From: an uncultured Clostridia bacterium
GTDB lineage: Bacteria; Bacillota; Clostridia; Christensenellales; Aristaeellaceae
Reading direction: 5' to 3'
DNA length: 64,000 bases
Assembly (NCBI GenBank): GCA_934647235.1
Contig: CAKUFG010000012.1
Location: 16,508 to 80,507, forward strand
Shown here in pieces: positions 32,981 to 41,742 of this stretch (within the stretch, counting starts at the first letter, position 1; every line of letters begins with the position of its first letter). The notes beneath the pieces are model-generated. The model saw nothing but the letters and a program-made list of their open reading frames with translations. It was not told the origin of the DNA and did not search any database. Made by a program: the position numbers and the translations under genes.

Positions 32981-33157
32981 TTAAACGATTTGTCTTTTGA
33001 GGATGTTCCGCCTGCGCCGCGCGGCCGTGCGCCAGCGCAGCAGCTGAAGTTTATCCACCAAGTGCGTCAAGGTAATGGCATGCTCCAGGGAGCCTTGGGT
33101 CATATCCTGATGAATTCTGGCGCGGATCGCGTGGATATTGACCGAAATAACCTTCAT
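32981..33157 (-). CDS. Small basic protein, possibly Spo0E-like
   Basis: 58 residues from the ATG at 33155-33157 (CAGGAGG upstream, ideal spacing). Sequence begins MKVISVNIHAIRARIHQDM and contains GSLEHAITLTHLVDKLQLL, then a highly basic tail (RWRTAARRRR). Spo0E-like phosphatases are small helical hairpins of 50-60 residues with a motif SQxLD near this place; here THLVD stands in its position, so the key Ser and Leu are changed. If the resemblance holds it would act on phosphorylated Spo0A; otherwise it is an orphan small DNA- or RNA-binding protein. The gene itself is well supported by the ribosome binding site. Confidence 0.5.
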   Translation of the reverse strand: MKVISVNIHAIRARIHQDMTQGSLEHAITLTHLVDKLQLLRWRTAARRRRNILKRQIV

Positions 33158-33420
33158 TGGTGTTATCCTCCTGTTCTGCAAAATGATTTGCGAAGCCTTC
33201 CCGCTTCGTGCAAATAGCATAATGCAAATCAACTGAAACCGCAATGACTGCTTTTAGCGCAAAACCGCGAAGACTGTCGAACGCCGTAATTTCATCATTT
33301 TTATCCGAATATTATCAGGATTTGTCCATCATTATAACAATAGCTGGTTACATGCGGCAGAGTTTCCTTTTATATTTTGCTATAGGTCATGAAAGATTTC
33401 GCTATACTGCTTCGTTATTA
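33158..33420. other. AT-richer intergenic region
   Basis: 263 bases between two minus-strand genes. I see no gene, tRNA or strong hairpin; it should hold the promoter of the small 58-residue gene. Confidence 0.4.
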
Positions 33421-33942
33421 TCAGGGGGAGAGCAGGGCTTCAAGGTCCAGATACGTCCCATCCAGGCAGATCGCTATGCCGATTTCCGCGTCCCGCGCGG
33501 CCATTCCCACGCGCTGCCCGCAGCGCAGCGTATCCCCGGCGTGAACCGCTGCGGCAGCCAGGCCCGTGCAGAGGATCACCTCGCCGCCGCTGCGCCGATA
33601 GGTAATGCTGTCGTCTGAAACCGTCAGCACCTCGCCCGCGCATATAGCTGTTACGCTTTGTCCGTAGGCGGCGGGATAGCGCGTATAGGGCTGGATGCGC
33701 CACAGACCATGCTCATCGCGGTACGCACCGCGAAAGCCCGCGATTGGATTGCCGGGCACAGGACGCGCCCAGATGGCCTCCGCCTGCGCATCCTGCAGGG
33801 ATTGATCCTGCGCGGCGCGCGCCTCCTGCGCCGCGATGCGCTTCAGATCGTCCTGCCGGGTATATACCGCCGCAAATACGATGGTCAGCGCGCAGGCCAC
33901 GGCGGCAATGGCCGTGCCCCATTTATCCAGAAAACGCCGCAT
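33421..33942 (-). CDS. Single-pass membrane protein with degenerate M23 (SpoIIQ-like) domain
   Basis: 173 residues from the ATG at 33940-33942 (GGAGGGG upstream). One membrane helix at residues 8-28 (GTAIAAVACALTIVFAAVYT), a helical linker (DDLKRIAAQEARAAQDQSL), then a beta-rich domain: GEVLTVSDDSITYRRSGGEVILCTGLAAAAVHAGDTLRCGQRVGMA, following the order of a lysostaphin-type M23 domain, with strand, VxxGDxLxxGQxIG motif and C-terminal strand. The zinc ligands HxxxD and HxH are missing, so it should not be a peptidase. SpoIIQ and SpoIVFA are such inactive M23 proteins of sporulation. Divergent from polA. Confidence 0.65.
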   Translation of the reverse strand: MRRFLDKWGTAIAAVACALTIVFAAVYTRQDDLKRIAAQEARAAQDQSLQDAQAEAIWARPVPGNPIAGFRGAYRDEHGLWRIQPYTRYPAAYGQSVTAICAGEVLTVSDDSITYRRSGGEVILCTGLAAAAVHAGDTLRCGQRVGMAARDAEIGIAICLDGTYLDLEALLSP

Positions 33943-34027
33943 ATTGCCCCTCCTGCATATAGTATGGCGCAGCTTCTCTTTGTATATTCGCAGGGAATGT
34001 GCTATAATAAAAATGGAGGTGTATGCA

Positions 34028-36565
34028 ATGCGCGATACTTTTCTGATTGTGGACGGCAACAGCCTGATGTACCGGGCCTTCCACGCCCTGCCGCTGATGG
34101 ATTACAACGGCGTGTATACCAACGCCGCGCACGGCTTTTTAAGCATGCTGCTGCGCTGTATCCGCGAGCGCGCGCCCCGCTACTGCGCGGTGGCGTTTGA
34201 CGAGCATGCGCCTACCTTCCGCCATACCGAATACGCGGAGTACAAGGCTGGCCGCGCGCCTACGCCGGACGAGCTGCGCCCGCAGTTTGATATTATCAAG
34301 GAAATCCTCTCCGCCATGGGGCTGGGCGTGCTGAGCCTGACGGGCTACGAGGCTGACGACATCCTGGGCACCCTGTCCAGCCAGTGCGCCCAGCGGGATA
34401 TCGCCGCCCTGCTGCTGACGGGCGACCGCGACGCGCTGCAGCTGGTCAGCGACGATACCACCCTGCTGCTGACCCGCAAGGGTATCTCCGAAATAGAGGA
34501 ATGCACGCCCGCCCGCGTGCAGGAGCTGTTCGGCGTGCGGCCCGATCAGATTACCGATCTCAAGGGGCTGATGGGCGACAGCTCGGACAACATTCCGGGC
34601 ATTCCGGGCGTGGGTGAAAAGACCGCCGTCAAGCTGCTGACCAGCTACGATACGCTGGAAAACGTGCTGGCCCACGCCGATGAAATCAAGGGCAAGCTGG
34701 GCGAAAAGGTGCGCGATAACGCCGAAAAGGGACGGTTTTCCAAGTATCTGGCCACCATCCGGCGCGATATCCCGCTGCAGGTGCATTATGATGCGTGCGA
34801 AACCCAGCGTCTGGCCGACGGCCTGCCCGTGCTGTACAAGTACGGTCTGAACGCCATCGCCCAGCGCATTGAAAAGGAACAAAGCGGCGCGCCCGCGCAG
34901 CCCGCTGCCGAAACGATCGTTTTCAGCGATTGGGAGCCGCTGGACGCGCAGACGGCCGCCGGAATGGCGCATGCGGGCGATGCAGCCGTATACCTGAGCG
35001 AGGAAGAGCTTTCCATTTGCCAGGGCACGCGGCGCGCGCGGGCGCAGATCACCGGGCAGACGGCGTTGTTCGATATGCCGGGTCTAAGCGGCGATCCATT
35101 GGCTGAGTGCACAGCAGTGTGGCGCGGCGCGGTGATCACCCATGACGGCAAGCATCTGCTGCACGCCCTGGCCAACGCCGGGCAGCCCCTGCCGCAGATT
35201 GCCTATGATACCATGCTGGCCGCCTACGCGATCAATCCGCAGGAGAAAAGCTACGCGCTGTCCGCCTTCGGCGATGCGGACGCCTCCGGGGTGCTGTCGC
35301 TGCGACTGCGCCAGCAAGCGCAGATGAAAGAGCTGGGCGTGGAAAAGCTCTATGAGCAGATCGAGCTGCCGCTGATGCGCGTGCTCTTTGATATGGAGCG
35401 CGAAGGCTTCGCGGTGGACGGCAGCGTGCTGCGCGCCCTGGGCGAGCAGCTGACCGCGCGCGAGGAGCAGCTGAAAAGCGAAATCTACCGCCTGGCGAAC
35501 GCGGGCGAGTTTAACATCAACAGCCCCAAGCAGCTGGGCGAGGTGCTCTTTGGCCAGGATAAGCTGGCGCTGAAGGCAGGCCGCAAGACCAGCAAGGGCT
35601 ATTCCACCGACGCCGACACGCTGGAGGCCCTGCGCGACGCGCATCCCGTCATCCCCTGCATTCTGGAATACCGCCAGGTCAGCAAGCTGCGCAGCACATA
35701 TATCGACGCGCTGCTGCGCAAAATCGGCCCCGATGGGCGCATTCACACCTTCTTTGATCAGACAGGCACGGCCACGGGGCGCATTTCCTCTGCCGAGCCC
35801 AACCTGCAGAATATCCCTGTGCGCACGGAGCTGGGGCGTGAAATCCGCCGCGCCTTTGTGGCCTCTCCCGGCTGCGTGCTGGTGGATGCGGATTACTCGC
35901 AGATTGAGCTGCGCATCCTGGCGCACTTCTCAGGCGATGCGGCCATGATCGACGCTTTCCGGCGCGGGCAGGACATCCACGCGCGCACAGCCGCCGAGGT
36001 GGCGGGCGTGCCGCTAGAGGATGTAACCCCCACCATGCGCGCCCATGCCAAGGCCGTCAATTTCGGCCTGGTCTACGGCATCAGCGATTTCGGCCTGGCG
36101 CGCAACACGGGCATGTCCCGCAAGGAGGCTGCGGCCTTCATCGAAAAGTACTTTGCCACCTATCCCGGCGTGCGCGGCTTTATGGATCGCGCCGTCAAGG
36201 AAGGCTATGAAACCGGCATGGCGCGCACGATCTTCGGCCGCGTGCGCCGGCTGGACGAATTAAAATCGGGCAACGTTAACATCCGCAAGTTCGGCGAGCG
36301 CGCCGCCATGAACACCCCCGTGCAGGGAACGGCGGCCGATATCATCAAGCTGGCCATGGTGCGCGTGCACGACGCGCTGCGCCAGGGCGGCTTCAAGGCG
36401 CGGCTGATCCTGCAGGTGCACGATGAATTGCTCATCGAAGCCCCGCAGGACGAGGCCGGGCGCGTGGCGCAGCTGCTGCGCGGCTGCATGGAGCATGTGG
36501 CCGAGCTGTCCGTGCCGCTGGTGGCCGAGGTAAAGACCGGGAGCAGCTGGTATGAAACCAAATAA
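34028..36565 (+). CDS. polA: DNA polymerase I
   Basis: 845 residues from the ATG at 34028 (GGAGG 8 bases upstream). Residues 1-290: 5'-3' exonuclease with DGNSLMYRAFHAL, YEADDILGTL, TGDRDALQLV and KGLMGDSSDNIPGIPGVGEKTA. Residues 300-460: region of the proofreading exonuclease but without the DxE, NxxxD and YxxxD residues, so inactive, as in Bacillus Pol I. Residues 470-845: polymerase with motif A DADYSQIELR near 620, motif B RAHAKAVNFGLVYG near 675 and motif C LQVHDELLIE near 800. It fills gaps and removes RNA primers. coaE follows, overlapping by 14 bases. Confidence 0.97.
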   Translation: MRDTFLIVDGNSLMYRAFHALPLMDYNGVYTNAAHGFLSMLLRCIRERAPRYCAVAFDEHAPTFRHTEYAEYKAGRAPTPDELRPQFDIIKEILSAMGLGVLSLTGYEADDILGTLSSQCAQRDIAALLLTGDRDALQLVSDDTTLLLTRKGISEIEECTPARVQELFGVRPDQITDLKGLMGDSSDNIPGIPGVGEKTAVKLLTSYDTLENVLAHADEIKGKLGEKVRDNAEKGRFSKYLATIRRDIPLQVHYDACETQRLADGLPVLYKYGLNAIAQRIEKEQSGAPAQPAAETIVFSDWEPLDAQTAAGMAHAGDAAVYLSEEELSICQGTRRARAQITGQTALFDMPGLSGDPLAECTAVWRGAVITHDGKHLLHALANAGQPLPQIAYDTMLAAYAINPQEKSYALSAFGDADASGVLSLRLRQQAQMKELGVEKLYEQIELPLMRVLFDMEREGFAVDGSVLRALGEQLTAREEQLKSEIYRLANAGEFNINSPKQLGEVLFGQDKLALKAGRKTSKGYSTDADTLEALRDAHPVIPCILEYRQVSKLRSTYIDALLRKIGPDGRIHTFFDQTGTATGRISSAEPNLQNIPVRTELGREIRRAFVASPGCVLVDADYSQIELRILAHFSGDAAMIDAFRRGQDIHARTAAEVAGVPLEDVTPTMRAHAKAVNFGLVYGISDFGLARNTGMSRKEAAAFIEKYFATYPGVRGFMDRAVKEGYETGMARTIFGRVRRLDELKSGNVNIRKFGERAAMNTPVQGTAADIIKLAMVRVHDALRQGGFKARLILQVHDELLIEAPQDEAGRVAQLLRGCMEHVAELSVPLVAEVKTGSSWYETK

Positions 36566-37163
36566 ACCGTATGTGCTGGGGCTGACAGGCGGCATCGCCT
36601 GCGGCAAATCCTATGTGGCGCGGCTGCTGCGCCAGCGCGGCATTCCCGTGCTGGATGCGGATGCGATTTCCCGCAGCCTGACCGCCCCCGGCGGCGAGGC
36701 GCTGCCCGCCGTCCGTGCCGCCTTTGGCGACCAGGTATTTGACGGCGATACGCTCAACCGCCGCGCCCTTGGCGAGGTGGTCTTTGCCGATCCCGCCGCG
36801 CGCAAGCGGCTGGAGGGCATCCTGCACCCGCTGATCATCCGCCACATGCAGCGCGAAACGGAGGCCTCCGGCGCGCCGCTGGTCGCCTGGGATGTGCCGC
36901 TGCTTTATGAAACCGGTATGGACGCGCAGTGCGACGAGGTATGGTGCGTCAGCATCCCGGCAGGCATGCAGGCGCGCCGCGTGATGCGGCGGGATCATCT
37001 GTCCCGCCCGCAGGCACTGCGCCGCATGGCAAGCCAGCTGCCGCTGGCCGAAAAGCGCCGCCGCGCCGACCATGTGATCGATACGTCGGGCAATTTCCGC
37101 AGCACCAACCGCCGCGTGCGGGGGCTGCTGCGCAATACGCAAAGGAGAAACCATTTTGAGTAA
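36552..37163 (+). CDS. coaE: Dephospho-CoA kinase
   Basis: 203 residues. P-loop GLTGGIACGKS near residue 10-20, then RQRGIPVLDADAISRSL (Asp for dephospho-CoA), HPLIIRHMQRE near 95 and WDVPLLYETGMDAQCDEVW near 118, all typical CoaE segments. Catalyses the last step of CoA synthesis. It overlaps polA by 14 bases and the transglycosylase gene by 8 bases, so the three are translated in series. Length matches the family. Confidence 0.96.
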   Translation: MKPNKPYVLGLTGGIACGKSYVARLLRQRGIPVLDADAISRSLTAPGGEALPAVRAAFGDQVFDGDTLNRRALGEVVFADPAARKRLEGILHPLIIRHMQRETEASGAPLVAWDVPLLYETGMDAQCDEVWCVSIPAGMQARRVMRRDHLSRPQALRRMASQLPLAEKRRRADHVIDTSGNFRSTNRRVRGLLRNTQRRNHFE

Positions 37164-37887
37164 CGTACAACCCGCCGCGCCTGCAGCGCGCAACCGCCGC
37201 AGCGACCGTCACGCGCCCGCCAGACAGGGAGCGCCGCGCAAAAAGCCTGCCGCCAGGCCCGGCGCAGGCAAGTTTCCCGTGCGCACCTGCATCGTGCTGG
37301 GCATGGTGCTGATTATCTGCATCCTGGCGCTGGGCATTGCGCGCGGCAATCTCGACCGTCTGCGCAAGGAACGCGAAAACGCCGCCGCCGAATATCAGCG
37401 GCTGGTAGAGCGCCACACTGTGGCCTATCGGGATGAGATCGAGAAATACGCCGCCGAAAACGGCATCCATCCGGCCTATGTGGCGGCCATTATCCTGCGC
37501 GAAAGCAGCTATGATCCCAAGGCTACCAGCTCGGTGGGCGCGCGCGGGCTGATGCAGGTGATGGAAAGCACCTTTGAGTTTGTGCGCGGAAAGCTGGGCG
37601 AGGATAACACAACCTTCGCCGATATGTACGATCCCACCACCAACATCCGCTACGGCTGCTGGTATCTGGGATATCTGAGCCGCATGTTCAACGGCGATCC
37701 CATCAAAATCGCCTGCGCCTATCATGCCGGGCCCAACAATGTAAAGCTGTGGATCATGAATTATACAGCCGACGGCCAGACGCTGACGCTGGACGAAATC
37801 CCAAAGGACGACTCGCGCTATTATGCCGGAAAGGTGGTAAACGCCTATGACATCTACTATCAGCATTATTACCCGGATGCGAACTAA
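37156..37887 (+). CDS. Membrane-bound lytic transglycosylase (SLT domain)
   Basis: 243 residues with a TTG start at 37156 (AAAGGAG upstream, overlapping coaE). A basic cytoplasmic N-terminus, one membrane helix near 48-70 (TCIVLGMVLIICILALGIARG), coiled linker, then the soluble lytic transglycosylase domain near 100-225: HPAYVAAIILRESSYDPKATSSVGARGLMQVME, with catalytic Glu in RESSYDP and the GLMQ motif, and CAYHAGPNNV. Cuts glycan strands of peptidoglycan. The order polA-coaE-SLT is common in Clostridia. Confidence 0.93.
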   Translation: MSNVQPAAPAARNRRSDRHAPARQGAPRKKPAARPGAGKFPVRTCIVLGMVLIICILALGIARGNLDRLRKERENAAAEYQRLVERHTVAYRDEIEKYAAENGIHPAYVAAIILRESSYDPKATSSVGARGLMQVMESTFEFVRGKLGEDNTTFADMYDPTTNIRYGCWYLGYLSRMFNGDPIKIACAYHAGPNNVKLWIMNYTADGQTLTLDEIPKDDSRYYAGKVVNAYDIYYQHYYPDAN

Positions 37888-39445
37888 GCTGGCGCTGCTC
37901 TGCGCGCTGATGCTGGTCTGCTGCGGCCTGGCCGCGCCTGCGCAGGCGCAGTATGTTACCAACGACGCGCTGCACCTGGGAATCATTTCCGTGGCTACCA
38001 ACCGCGTCAATCCCCTGGCTCCTGTGGAGCGGGAGTTTATGTCAGTGACCGATCTGATGTACGAGGGGCTGATCTACATCGATGATAATTACAAGCCGCA
38101 GCCCTGCCTGGCGGAGGAATACAAATCTGCCAATAACGGAAAAACCTGGTATTTTTACCTGCGCGATGGCGTCACCTTCCATGACGGCACGCCGCTGACG
38201 GCGCACGACGTGGTGGCCACTGTGCAGGAGATTCTGCGCCTGGCCAGCGATTCAGGCAGCACCAACAAGGGCCGCTACGCCACGCTGCAGTATTTTATCA
38301 AGACCATCGAGGCAAACGACAACAAGACGGTCGTCATCACGACCAACCGCAATAACTACGGCTTTCTGTATGCAATGAACTTTCCCATCCTCAAGGCGGA
38401 TGAGGTGCAGGCGGACAACCCTGTGGGCACGGGACCGTACTATCTGGATATGTTCGATTTTTCGTCCTATCTGCTGCTCAGCTGCTACACCGGCTGGTGG
38501 CAGAACCTGCCCGATTACCGCCAGGTGCTCGTATCGCTGTACAGCACCAACCGCGAGCTGATTTCGGGCTATGAATACAGCAACGTGGATGCAATCCTGA
38601 CCCGCGCTATCACCGCCGCCCAGTACCGCACGGGCGTTTCCTCCTATAATATTGATTACCGCACCACGCAGCTGGAAACGCTGATGATGAACAACAACTC
38701 CTTTGAGCTCAAGGATGTGCGCGTGCGCCAGGCCATCCGTTATATGCTGGATCTGGACGACATTGTAAATAACGTATACTACGGCATGGTCACGCGCACC
38801 GATACGCCGCTGATTCCCGGCACCTGGACGTACTGGAGCGAAAACGACGCGCAGCAGTTCAACAAGCAGCGCGCCATGGAGCTGCTGGATGAGGCGGGCT
38901 GGACCGGCTATGATGAATACGGCGTGCGCACCATGGTTCGCACGGATACGAGTACAAGCAAGGTTGCCCGTATGCACCTGCGCTTTTACGTGTATGAGGA
39001 GCAGGATAACTCCGTGCGCGTGGAGGTTGCCAACCGTATTGCCGATGCGCTGCTGCAGGTTGGGATCGAGTGCAAGGTGGAAACCATGACCTATAAGGAC
39101 GTCAAGGAAAAGCTCAAGGCCGGCAGCTACGATCTGTGCCTGGCTGCCTTCAACATTGATTTTACCCCTGACCCCGGCTATCTGCTGATCTCGGGCAACA
39201 ACTGCAACTACATGCGCTATAAATCCACCGAGATGGATAACCTGTTCAAAACGCTGCGCGCCGCCGTGGAGGAAAACGCTTACCGCGCCGCGCTGCAAAG
39301 CATCCAGACGCTGTTCTGGAACGACTGCCCCTTTGTGTGCCTGTATTACCGCAACGGCTCGGTGCTGACGCGCAAGATGTTTACCGACGCGCGCGATGTG
39401 CGCGAGCCCGAGGTGCTGCGGGGGATTGAGACGTTTAAGAAGTAA
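37847..39445 (+). CDS. Peptide/nickel-type ABC transporter substrate-binding protein (family 5)
   Basis: 532 residues from ATG 37847 (AGGTGG 9 bases upstream, overlapping the transglycosylase gene); an ATG at 37877 would give the shorter signal MRTKLALLCALMLVCCGLAAPAQA. Hallmarks of SBP_bac_5: NPLAPVEREFMSVTDLMYEGLIYI, LRDGVTFHDGTPLTAHDVVATVQ, VGTGPYYLDMFD and VRQAIRYMLDLDDIVN. No lipobox cysteine, so probably secreted or held by its hydrophobic N-terminus. Permease and ATPase genes are missing nearby, so it is an orphan binding protein; family members bind oligopeptides, and some have roles in cell-wall peptide recycling, which would fit the transglycosylase neighbour. Confidence 0.88.
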   Translation: MTSTISIITRMRTKLALLCALMLVCCGLAAPAQAQYVTNDALHLGIISVATNRVNPLAPVEREFMSVTDLMYEGLIYIDDNYKPQPCLAEEYKSANNGKTWYFYLRDGVTFHDGTPLTAHDVVATVQEILRLASDSGSTNKGRYATLQYFIKTIEANDNKTVVITTNRNNYGFLYAMNFPILKADEVQADNPVGTGPYYLDMFDFSSYLLLSCYTGWWQNLPDYRQVLVSLYSTNRELISGYEYSNVDAILTRAITAAQYRTGVSSYNIDYRTTQLETLMMNNNSFELKDVRVRQAIRYMLDLDDIVNNVYYGMVTRTDTPLIPGTWTYWSENDAQQFNKQRAMELLDEAGWTGYDEYGVRTMVRTDTSTSKVARMHLRFYVYEEQDNSVRVEVANRIADALLQVGIECKVETMTYKDVKEKLKAGSYDLCLAAFNIDFTPDPGYLLISGNNCNYMRYKSTEMDNLFKTLRAAVEENAYRAALQSIQTLFWNDCPFVCLYYRNGSVLTRKMFTDARDVREPEVLRGIETFKK

Positions 39446-39500
39446 AAATGCAAATCTGCAGGTACTTTTTATAAAATAAAATCATAGGCATGCGCTTAAT

Positions 39501-39664
39501 CCCCCTCATCCGTCTCGCCGCTGTCGCCTTCCCCCTCCGGGGGAAGGCTTTTTTAGTCATGCAGGAGTCAAACGACGGAAGTATGCTGCTGTTTAGCAAA
39601 GATATCAAAAAAGGCTTCTCCTTGGGGAGAAGCTGGCGAATGCAATGAGCCTGATGAGGGGGCC
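39501..39664. repeat. Composite intergenic repeat (CCCCCTCATC family), locus A
   Basis: Begins CCCCCTCATCCGTCTCGCC (39501), runs into the hairpin CCTTCCCCC-tcc-GGGGGAAGG with a T-run (39528-39554), which also ends the binding-protein transcript, and closes with GGCTTCTCC...GGAGAAGC and GATGAGGGGG (39613-39662). The outer ends are inverted with respect to each other. The same building blocks occur at 60156-60298 in the opposite order. Confidence 0.7.
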
Positions 39665-39694
39665 AGTTGGCGAAAGCACAAGCAACATCTTATG

Positions 39695-41539
39695 TTATTC
39701 TTCCGTTTCACTATCTTCGGGGATCACCGGGTGCAGCGCGGCGTACACCGCAGCGGCGGCGGTTTTGTTCATGCCCCTGACGGCGCAGAGCTCGTCCTGA
39801 TCGGCGTCCTTCATCTTTTTGATGGAGCCGAAATGCGCCAGCAGCGCGCGGCGGCGCGCAGGGCCGACGCCCGGAATATCCTCCAGCGAGGAATGCACGC
39901 TGGCCTTGCCGCGCAGCGAGCGGTGATAGGTGATGGCGAAGCGGTGCGCTTCGTCGCGGATGCGCTGAATCAGGTGCAGCGCGGGGGTGTGATGATCCAG
40001 CACCACCGGCTCCTCCTGATTGGGCAGGTAGATTTCCTCCAGCCGCTTGGCCAGGCCGAACATGGGCACGTTGATGCCCATGGACAGCATGGCTTCGCGC
40101 GCAAAACGCAGCTGCTCCGGGCCGCCGTCGATCAGCACCAGATCGGGTATCACCCAGCGCTCGGCAGGATCCTCCCGCAGCGTGCGGGCAAAACGCCGCC
40201 CCAGCACCTCGTTCATGGAGGCAAAGTCGTTGGCCCCCTCCACGGTTTTGATGCGGTAATGGCGATACTCCCGGTAGGCAGGCTCGCCGTCGATAAACAC
40301 CACCATCGAGGCCACCGACAGCACGCCCTGCGTGTTGGAAATATCAAAGCCCTCGATGCGCTTGGGATAGCCCTGCATGCCAATGGCCTCGGCCAGCGCC
40401 TGGCACGCGCCCACCGTGCGTTCCTGGCGGATCATGCGCTGCGCGTTGCGCTTTTCCAGCGCGTCGGCCGCGTTGCGCTCGGCCAGCAGCACCAGCGCGC
40501 GCTTTTCGCCGCGCTGCGGGGTAAGCACATCCACCGCGCCGCCGCGCCGCTCGCGCAGAAGCTGGGCGATCACCTCCGGCTCCTCCACCGGCATGGTCAG
40601 GATCTCGCGCGCGGGCAGACGGTCGGCATAGTAGCGCAGGGCGAACTCGGTCAGCACGCTCTGCGGTGGCTCGTTGCCCTCGCCCGGCAGGGCGAAGCTG
40701 TCGCCGCCGATCATGCGCCCGCCCCGGATGATCAGCACCTGCGCCATCGCGTCCAGCCCATCCTGGGCCAGCGCCAGCACATCCTGCTGCGCATCGTTGG
40801 TCTGGATGGCGCGCTGCCGCTCCATCAGGCCCTCCACATCGCGCAGCGCGTCGCGCTTCTGGGCGGCCAGCTCATAGTCCATTTTCTTGGCTGCGGCCCA
40901 CATTTCCTGATTGAGCCGATCGCAGATTTCCTTGCTGTTGCCATTCAGAAAGGATACCACGCCGTCGATGATCTGCGCGTAATCCTCCTGACTGCACAGA
41001 TGCGCGCAGGGCGCTTTGCAGCGGCCGATTTCATAATTGACGCACGGGCGCGCGGGCGCTTTGAGCGGCAGCTTTTTATCGCAGGTGCGGATGGGAAACA
41101 CCCTGCGCACCACCTCCAGCGCGTCGCGCACAGCCGTCGCGCCGATATAAGGGCCAAAATACTGCGCGCCGTCCTTCTGCATGCGGCGAGCAATGGTCAC
41201 ACGCGGAAAGGGCTCGCGGCGGTCGATACGCACATAGGGGTAGTGCTTGTCGTCCTTGAGCAGGATGTTGTAATGCGGCTTGTGCAGCTTGATCAGGTTG
41301 CATTCCAGCGCCAGCGCCTCCAGATTGGTATTGCACAGCAGGATGTCAAAGTCATCCACCTGCGCCACCATGGCGGCTACCTTGGGGGTATGCTCCTTGG
41401 TATGGAAATAGCTGCGCACGCGGTTTTTCAGGTTGACCGCCTTACCCACATAGATGATCTCGCCCTGATGCTTCATCAGGTAGCAGCCGGGGCTGTCGGG
41501 CAGCATGGCCAGCTTGGTTCTCAGGTTTTCGCTCAGCAT
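39695..41539 (-). CDS. uvrC: Excinuclease ABC subunit C
   Basis: 614 residues. GIY-YIG nuclease domain at the N-terminus (LPDSPGCYLMKHQGEIIYVGKAVNLKNRVRSYF), UVR motif near residue 205-235 (ICDRLNQEMWAAAKKMDYELAAQKRD), RNase H-like endonuclease near 370-520 (GFDISNTQGVLSVASMVVFIDG, DLVLIDGGPEQLRFA), and two C-terminal HhH motifs (LEDIPGVGPARRRALLAHFGSIKKMKDADQDELCAVRGMN). It makes both incisions in nucleotide-excision repair with UvrAB. uvrA is at the end of this window; uvrB is not seen. Confidence 0.97.
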   Translation of the reverse strand: MLSENLRTKLAMLPDSPGCYLMKHQGEIIYVGKAVNLKNRVRSYFHTKEHTPKVAAMVAQVDDFDILLCNTNLEALALECNLIKLHKPHYNILLKDDKHYPYVRIDRREPFPRVTIARRMQKDGAQYFGPYIGATAVRDALEVVRRVFPIRTCDKKLPLKAPARPCVNYEIGRCKAPCAHLCSQEDYAQIIDGVVSFLNGNSKEICDRLNQEMWAAAKKMDYELAAQKRDALRDVEGLMERQRAIQTNDAQQDVLALAQDGLDAMAQVLIIRGGRMIGGDSFALPGEGNEPPQSVLTEFALRYYADRLPAREILTMPVEEPEVIAQLLRERRGGAVDVLTPQRGEKRALVLLAERNAADALEKRNAQRMIRQERTVGACQALAEAIGMQGYPKRIEGFDISNTQGVLSVASMVVFIDGEPAYREYRHYRIKTVEGANDFASMNEVLGRRFARTLREDPAERWVIPDLVLIDGGPEQLRFAREAMLSMGINVPMFGLAKRLEEIYLPNQEEPVVLDHHTPALHLIQRIRDEAHRFAITYHRSLRGKASVHSSLEDIPGVGPARRRALLAHFGSIKKMKDADQDELCAVRGMNKTAAAAVYAALHPVIPEDSETEE

Positions 41540-41619
41540 CGCGCGCGCCGCTTCCTTTCAATTGGGATAGTAGATATTATACTATATTATGGCCGCGTTG
41601 TGAACTTTTTTCCGTGTCC

Positions 41620-41696
41620 TTGACAAACGCGGACAGGATACGATACAATATACACGATTCATAAACGTTTAACTATTTTTAACAAACGTTTATAAT
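41620..41696 (+). promoter_or_regulatory. ftsH promoter region with two AAACGTTT palindromes
   Basis: TTGACA (41620-41625), 18-base spacer, TACAAT (41644-41649). Just downstream are two identical palindromes AAACGTTT at 41663-41670 and 41684-41691, centres 21 bases apart (two helical turns), extended as ATAAACGTTTAA and ACAAACGTTTAT. TATAAT at 41691-41696 could be a second -10 element. A central CG flanked by A and T runs is typical of LacI-family operators. Confidence 0.6.
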
Positions 41697-41742
41697 CCGC
41701 CACGGGGAGCGCGCATCCCCGAATCCAACGGAGGAATGAAGC

